A DNA stretch of 64,000 nt from Micromonospora sp. Llam0 (GTDB taxonomy: Bacteria; Actinomycetota; Actinomycetes; Mycobacteriales; Micromonosporaceae): the NCBI RefSeq assembly GCF_003751085.1, contig NZ_RJJY01000001.1, positions 2,108,001 through 2,172,000 on the forward strand. Reading direction: 5' to 3'. Below, in pieces: positions 59,903 to 64,000 of the stretch (positions within the stretch are counted from its first letter, which is position 1; every line of letters starts with the position of its first letter). The notes beneath the pieces are model-generated. The model ran no database searches. It had not been told where the DNA came from and saw only the letters and a list, made by a program, of their open reading frames with translations. The position numbers and the translations under genes are program-made.

Positions 59903-59994
59903 CGTCCACCCTCCGGTCGCGGCTCAGCGGTCCCGACCAGTATGCGCTATTGCCAAGATATTGCAACTGCACTTTGACTGCGTCAGCGCCCGGG

Positions 59995-61155
59995 TCACCT
60001 CGACGCGCCCGGCCCGATCGTCGGCCAGACCGCCTCCACCTCGCCGCCGCGTACCGCCGTCACCTCGCCGAGGCCGGCGAACACCATGCAGACGTGGTTC
60101 GGAACCACCTGCACCCGCTGCCCGACCGTGAGCGGGCTCGGCTCCCCCGGCCCGGCCCACCGCAGCCAACCGTGCTCCTCGGAAAGCCGGTCGATCCGCC
60201 ATCCGGGCAACCCCACCAGCAGCCCGTGGCCGCCGTAGGCGTCGACATGCGCCGTCGCCGGCAGGCCGTCCTGTCCGAACGTCTTCGACCCCGCGTCGAT
60301 GCAGGCCCGGTGCGGCTCCGGATGACTGACCACGGTGGCGAGGACCCGCACCGCGCAGGTCGCCACGGTAGCGTTGCCGAGGGCGATCTGCCCCAGGTCG
60401 TTGAAGGCGTAGATGCCGGGCCGAATCTCGGTCACCCCAGGCTCGGCCACCACGGTCCGCGCAGAAGCGGAAGCACCGAGCGACACCGTCGACAGGGTCA
60501 GCCCGGCCGACCGGATCGCGGCCGCGGTGTCCACCACGACACCGGCCGCCTCCTGCGACCGCCGGGTCAGATCCGCACGGTCGGTCGCCGCGTACACCGA
60601 GCCCTCGTACGTCATCACCCCGGTCAACCGGACGCCGGGCAGCTCGGCGATGTCCCAGGCGACCAGTGCCGCGTCCGCCGGAGCCACCCCGCACCGACCC
60701 AGACCGCTGTCGACGATCAGCAGTACGTCCAACAGCCGTCCGACCGCGGCGAACGCCTCCCCCAGCGTCCGGGCACCGGCGACGCTGTCCGCGCCGACGG
60801 TCAGCTCACAGCGCTGCGCCAACCGCACGGCGCGTTCGGCCTTGTCCCGACCGACCAGCGGATAGGCCACCGTCATCCGGGTCACCCCGGCCGCAGCGAA
60901 CGCCTCGGCCTCACCGAGCTTCGCCACACAGATGCCGTCCGCCCCACGATCCAGCTGCATCGACGCGAGCCGGGGCACCCGGTGGGTCTTGGCGTGCGGC
61001 CGCAACCCCACCTGATGCAGTTGGCACAGCCCGGCCATCTCGTCGAGGTTGCGCTCCAGGACGTCGAGGTCGAGCAGCAGATTGGGAGTCTCCAGGCCGG
61101 CCGGTACGGCGAACAGGTCCGGCGTGGCGGTCTGCGGGCGGGTATCGGTGGTCAC
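59995..61155 (-). CDS. D-threonine aldolase/D-serine dehydratase-like PLP enzyme
   Basis: A 386-residue fold-type III (alanine-racemase-like) PLP enzyme. The PLP Lys is Lys56 in RPHAKTHR. The C-terminal metal site is PNHVCMVFAG, with the His/Cys pair of eukaryotic-type D-serine dehydratase and D-threonine aldolase. GIYAFNDLGQIALG and SLGASAS are phosphate-site elements. It cleaves or deaminates a D-amino acid such as D-threonine or D-serine. I chose the GTG at 61155, with GGAGA 5 bases upstream; an ATG at 61203 is also in frame. Confidence 0.82.
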   Translation of the reverse strand: MTTDTRPQTATPDLFAVPAGLETPNLLLDLDVLERNLDEMAGLCQLHQVGLRPHAKTHRVPRLASMQLDRGADGICVAKLGEAEAFAAAGVTRMTVAYPLVGRDKAERAVRLAQRCELTVGADSVAGARTLGEAFAAVGRLLDVLLIVDSGLGRCGVAPADAALVAWDIAELPGVRLTGVMTYEGSVYAATDRADLTRRSQEAAGVVVDTAAAIRSAGLTLSTVSLGASASARTVVAEPGVTEIRPGIYAFNDLGQIALGNATVATCAVRVLATVVSHPEPHRACIDAGSKTFGQDGLPATAHVDAYGGHGLLVGLPGWRIDRLSEEHGWLRWAGPGEPSPLTVGQRVQVVPNHVCMVFAGLGEVTAVRGGEVEAVWPTIGPGASR

Positions 61156-61410
61156 GGCGTCTCCGGCAGTCGTCGTCGCGGTACGGGCGTCTCCATGGCC
61201 CATCCTGCCGTACCGCGACGGTCCTGCGACGACCCCGCAACGTGGTGTCACGCTCACCCGCGCGTACCGGCCACCGCCCAGGCTGACGGCCCAGCGGGCA
61301 CGGTAGTGATCACCGTCTGCGGCGCGACGTCGGCGACCGTGCCACCGCCACTATCGAGAAGTACCTAGGCGGTGGAGACTCACCCCCCGACCTCAAGGTG
61401 GAACCGGAGC
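61156..61410. other. intergenic stretch before the siderophore-type ATPase
   Basis: Within the 314-base gap 61156-61469 I see no gene. Apart from the iron-box-like element at its right end (listed separately), there is only GC-rich sequence and a short AT-richer patch (tatcgagaagtacctagg, 61352-61369) that might be part of a promoter. Confidence 0.4.
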
Positions 61411-61429
61411 TTCGGTAAGGCTACCCTTC
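61411..61429 (+). promoter_or_regulatory. IdeR/DmdR-like iron box
   Basis: The sequence ttcggtaaggctacccttc matches 14 of 19 positions of the actinobacterial iron box TTAGGTTAGGCTAACCTAA. It lies 41 bases before the start of a siderophore-uptake-type ABC ATPase gene. Control by an IdeR/DmdR repressor under iron-replete conditions is therefore likely, from established knowledge of such boxes. Confidence 0.65.
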
Positions 61430-61469
61430 ACGGAACGCGGGACGCGCCGACCGACGCCGAGGAGCAACC

Positions 61470-62384
61470 ATGACAGACCTCGCAGAACTGCCGGTGACTG
61501 CGTCCGGACCCGGACCACGCGAAACCCGACCTACCGGAAATGCACCCCGGCTACGGACCCGGGCACTGCGGCTCGGCTACGGCCACCAGGTGGTCGTCCC
61601 ACACCTGGACCTGGACATCGTCGACGGATCGGTCACCGCGATCGTCGGGCCGAACGGCTGCGGCAAATCGACCCTGCTCCGCGCCCTCGGCCGGCTGCTG
61701 CGGCCCACCGCCGGGGAGGTACTCCTCGACGGCGAGCGGATACAGCGGTTGCCGACCCGGGAGGTCGCCCGCCGACTCGGCATCCTGCCGCAGGCTCCGA
61801 CCGCGCCGGACGGGCTCACCGTGGCCGACCTGGTCGCACGTGGCCGCCAGCCGCATCAGACCTGGCTGCGCCAGTGGTCCCGGGCCGATGAGGAGGTCGT
61901 CGCCCAGGCCCTGGCCTGGACCGGCCTCACCGACCTGGCCGAACATCCGGTGGACACGCTCTCCGGCGGCCAGCGGCAACGGGCCTGGATCTCGATGGCG
62001 CTCGCCCAGGGCACCGACATCCTGCTGCTCGACGAACCGACCACCTATCTCGACCTGGCGCACCAGATCGACGTACTCGAACTGGTGGACCGGCTGCACC
62101 GGGAGGGTGGCCGCACCGTGGTGATGGTGCTGCACGATCTCAACCTCGCCGCGCGCTACGCCCGCCATCTGGTCGCGATGAAGGACGGACAGGTGCTGGC
62201 CAGCGGCGCACCGGGCGAGATCCTGACTCCCGAGCTGGTCCGGGAGGTGTTCGGACTGCGGGTGATGGTCATCGAGGACCCGGCCAGCGGCACCCCGCTC
62301 GTCGTCCCACTCGCCGGGGGCGCCGCCCGCGCCTCCACCATGGATCAGAAATCTATTCCGGTGATTCGTGCCGTTACGCACTGA
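61470..62384 (+). CDS. iron-siderophore ABC transporter ATP-binding protein (FepC/FecE-like)
   Basis: A 304-residue ATPase with Walker [10 protein letters not shown] (residues 60-68), Q-loop [13 protein letters not shown], signature [15 protein letters not shown], Walker [17 protein letters not shown] and the D-loop/H-loop [12 protein letters not shown]. The TYLDLAHQ motif is characteristic of the ferric-siderophore/B12 branch. No permease or binding-protein gene is adjacent, so the ATPase is an orphan that must serve permeases elsewhere. The ATG at 61470 follows GAGGAG. The iron box upstream supports a role in iron uptake. Confidence 0.92.
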   Translation: MTDLAELPVTASGPGPRETRPTGNAPRLRTRALRLGYGHQVVVPHLDLDIVDGSVTAIVGPNGCGKSTLLRALGRLLRPTAGEVLLDGERIQRLPTREVARRLGILPQAPTAPDGLTVADLVARGRQPHQTWLRQWSRADEEVVAQALAWTGLTDLAEHPVDTLSGGQRQRAWISMALAQGTDILLLDEPTTYLDLAHQIDVLELVDRLHREGGRTVVMVLHDLNLAARYARHLVAMKDGQVLASGAPGEILTPELVREVFGLRVMVIEDPASGTPLVVPLAGGAARASTMDQKSIPVIRAVTH

Positions 62385-62445
62385 CGGGTCGGGTCGAGGG
62401 TACTGTTTGGCCGGGAACGCGCACCGACCGAAAGAGAGACCCTCC

Positions 62446-62952
62446 ATGGCATACCCCGTGGTCACCACTGGTGACGTCTCCCGGCTGCTGGATGACCTGG
62501 TGGACCGGGTTCCGCAGGCGCAACAGGCGGTGGCGCTCTCCCCTGACGGTATTCTCCTGGCCTGGTCCAAAGGGGTCGACCACGAGCTGGGCGAACAGCT
62601 GTCCGGTCTGGTGGCGGGTCTGCGCGCCCTCGCCGTCGCGGTCGGTCAGCACGCCGACACCGGCCGGGTTCGACAGATCGTCGTCCAGATGGGTACGGCG
62701 TTCCTGTTCATCGCCGCGACACCCGGTGGTGCGATCATCGCGGCCGTCTTCGACGCCGGCTCCGACATGGACTCGGTGGCCTACGAGGTGGCACTGTTCG
62801 CCGGCCGGGCCGACCGGCACCTGCCGGCGTTCCCCGCGCCGGAGGAGGCTCCGGAGACTGCGGTCCGCACCGCTCAGGCGCTCCTGCACGGTGGCGCACC
62901 GACGCTCGGCGCGCATGCCGCAGAGCGACACGACCTTCCGACGCGCCGCTGA
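62446..62952 (+). CDS. roadblock/LC7 domain protein
   Basis: A 168-residue protein whose first 115 residues form a roadblock/LC7 fold: LLDDLVDRVPQAQQAVALSPDG, the core GLRALAVAVG, and FLFIAATPGGAIIAAVFD. In actinomycetes these proteins usually belong to conservons with a sensor kinase, DUF742 and a small GTPase, and act on the GTPase. None of those partners is here, so it is a stand-alone copy. The C-terminal 50 residues are variable. It lies 61 bases after the ABC ATPase gene. Confidence 0.88.
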   Translation: MAYPVVTTGDVSRLLDDLVDRVPQAQQAVALSPDGILLAWSKGVDHELGEQLSGLVAGLRALAVAVGQHADTGRVRQIVVQMGTAFLFIAATPGGAIIAAVFDAGSDMDSVAYEVALFAGRADRHLPAFPAPEEAPETAVRTAQALLHGGAPTLGAHAAERHDLPTRR

Positions 62953-63006
62953 GCCGGCCGGCCCCGCTCGCCGAGGCGGCGCCCCGGCCGGCGTGGAGGA
63001 ATCGGG

Positions 63007-63795
63007 TTACCGTCGGGTCACCGTGAGGTCGGCGACCCCGGCGACGGCGTTGACGTCGTAACGGTCGGTGGCCTCGTCCCAGTCCGTCGAGATCACCGAC
63101 TCGCCGCCGGCGACCCCGTCGCGCCGCTCGCCGTCCAGGTCGACGCTGCCCGCGCCGGAGCCCAGCCGAATCCGCACCGGCGTCCGCTGCGGCAACTCGA
63201 TCTGCCAGGTGCTGACGCCGCCGGACATCCGGATGACGACCGTGCCGGACGGCTCCGGCAGCGCCAGGTCCAACGCGCTGGCGCCACCTGCGACGTCCAC
63301 CTGGGAGACCCGGGCACCGGTCAGATCGACCCGGGTGCTGGTCGCCCCGCCCAGCACCCGGACCGACCAGAGCAGGTCGCTGTGGACGGTGACGCGCAGC
63401 TCGCCGGCACCGTCGTGGCCGGTATCGGTCAGCCCTACCCGGACCACGCCGTCGGAAGTGGTCACCTCCGGCGCGGCCGCACCGCCGACCGGAGTCTCCG
63501 CCCGCAGCAGCTGATCACCGAGGTCGTCGGCCACCACCTGAATCTCTGGTGCACCGTCGGGGATCTCCAGCCGCGCCTCGGTCCACCCCTCGCGCGGTGT
63601 CTGCACCGTCCACGCCACGTCGCCGTCGGTAGCGGGGCGTGAGCCCACTGCGTTCACCACCACCGCCACGATCGTCGCCGCCACCAGCAGGGCTGCGACG
63701 ACGGAGACGGCGATCAACGCCCGGCGCGACGTCCCCGGTGGCGTGCCGCCCGGCAGGTCGGTGGACGGTTCGTTGCTGACTTCGGTCGGTCGCAC
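63007..63795 (-). CDS. membrane-anchored beta-rich protein (DUF4097/DUF2807-like)
   Basis: A 262-residue protein. The N-terminal 25 residues are cytoplasmic and Pro/Gly-rich. A single membrane helix follows (ALIAVSVVAALLVAATIVAVVV, residues about 26-47), then an outside domain of repeated short beta-strands (VRVLGGATSTRVDLTGA, VSQVDVAGGASALDLALP, RIRLGSGAGSVDLDG). The repeating GGA.S..L pattern suggests a beta-helix of the DUF4097 putative adhesin type. The GTG start at 63795 lacks a strong ribosome site. Its function is unknown. Confidence 0.65.
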   Translation of the reverse strand: MRPTEVSNEPSTDLPGGTPPGTSRRALIAVSVVAALLVAATIVAVVVNAVGSRPATDGDVAWTVQTPREGWTEARLEIPDGAPEIQVVADDLGDQLLRAETPVGGAAAPEVTTSDGVVRVGLTDTGHDGAGELRVTVHSDLLWSVRVLGGATSTRVDLTGARVSQVDVAGGASALDLALPEPSGTVVIRMSGGVSTWQIELPQRTPVRIRLGSGAGSVDLDGERRDGVAGGESVISTDWDEATDRYDVNAVAGVADLTVTRR

Positions 63796-63974
63796 GGCTA
63801 CCCACTCCCGTTCCTACCCGCCTGCGGCGCGGCGGGTCTCGCGCCCGTCGATACGGCGGACGGTGCCCCTGCTACCCGGTTGCGGGACGGGGCAATCTTA
63901 GGCCCGCCGGGTGGGCCGGACCCGCAAGCCCGGTCACCGGCCCGGTAAGCCCGGCCACCGGCCCAGCAGCTCCG

Positions 63975-64000
63975 TCACAGGCCCAGCAGCCGACGCAGGT
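63975..64000 (-). CDS. possible C-terminal end of a gene running off the right edge
   Basis: Read on the minus strand, the last 26 bases give ..LRRLLGL followed by TGA at 63977-63975. Too little is present for a name. The 179 bases between this point and the membrane-protein gene hold only GC-rich near-repeats (gcccggtcaccggccc and variants). Confidence 0.25.

Noticed and set aside
1..64000. CRISPR arrays, transposases, prophage genes, tRNA or rRNA genes
   Set aside because: No spaced direct repeats, integrase or transposase motifs, or recognisable tRNA/rRNA sequences were seen on either strand.

Overview
The window is very GC-rich, densely coded DNA from an actinomycete, most likely a Micromonosporaceae (Micromonospora-type) chromosome. 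The case rests on frequent GTG and TTG starts, strong GGAGG-type ribosome sites, GTGA/ATGA stop-start overlaps, a mycothiol-dependent formaldehyde dehydrogenase pair, an ECF sigma/anti-sigma pair and DUF4142/DUF1707 proteins. No rRNA, tRNA, transposase, phage gene or CRISPR array was seen.

Layout. 1-3.3 kb: housekeeping and hypothetical genes (YcnI-like protein cut by the window edge, Pyr_excise-family protein, DUF4142 protein, STAS anti-anti-sigma factor). 3.4-8.4 kb: a complete three-gene module for the osmolyte N-acetylglutaminylglutamine amide (NAGGN; asnO, ngg, M42 peptidase) behind a strong leader hairpin. 8.4-40.7 kb: a catabolic island of about 32 kb. It contains a ten-gene, stop-start-coupled acyl-CoA operon (8.4-18.6 kb), two crotonases, an HMG-CoA-lyase-family enzyme, a CaiB/BaiF CoA-transferase, two SDRs, a TetR regulator, and an operon with an acyl-CoA ligase, two LLM flavin monooxygenases, an SMP-30 lactonase and a flavin reductase. 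Divergent from that lies an acetoin-dehydrogenase-like 2-oxo-acid dehydrogenase set, then MscR plus an MBL hydrolase, then a complete peptide-type (Opp) ABC importer. 40.9-48.8 kb: ECF sigma and anti-sigma, a small HTH protein, a KstR2-like TetR regulator, a 0.65-kb gene-poor stretch, and envelope or hypothetical proteins. 49.0-59.0 kb: a surface polysaccharide/glycan locus with a UDP-sugar dehydrogenase, two glycosyltransferases, PglD/PglE/PglF-like enzymes (a bacillosamine-type route), a low-molecular-weight tyrosine phosphatase and a BY-kinase. 59.0-64 kb: superoxide dismutase, a D-threonine-aldolase-family enzyme, an orphan siderophore-type ABC ATPase behind an IdeR-like box, a roadblock protein and a membrane protein.

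How the genes may work together. In the catabolic island the likely flow is uptake by the Opp-type importer, CoA activation by two ligases or a CaiB transferase, oxygenation by LLM monooxygenases fed by the flavin reductase, lactone opening by the SMP-30 enzyme, and beta-oxidation by three acyl-CoA dehydrogenases, three crotonases, a hydroxyacyl-CoA dehydrogenase and a thiolase. An IpdAB-like CoA-transferase pair would open a ring. The 2-oxo-acid dehydrogenase and MscR/MBL would handle small end products, including formaldehyde. The substrate cannot be read from the sequence. A cyclic carboxylic acid (terpenoid, steroid-ring or similar) is an inference.
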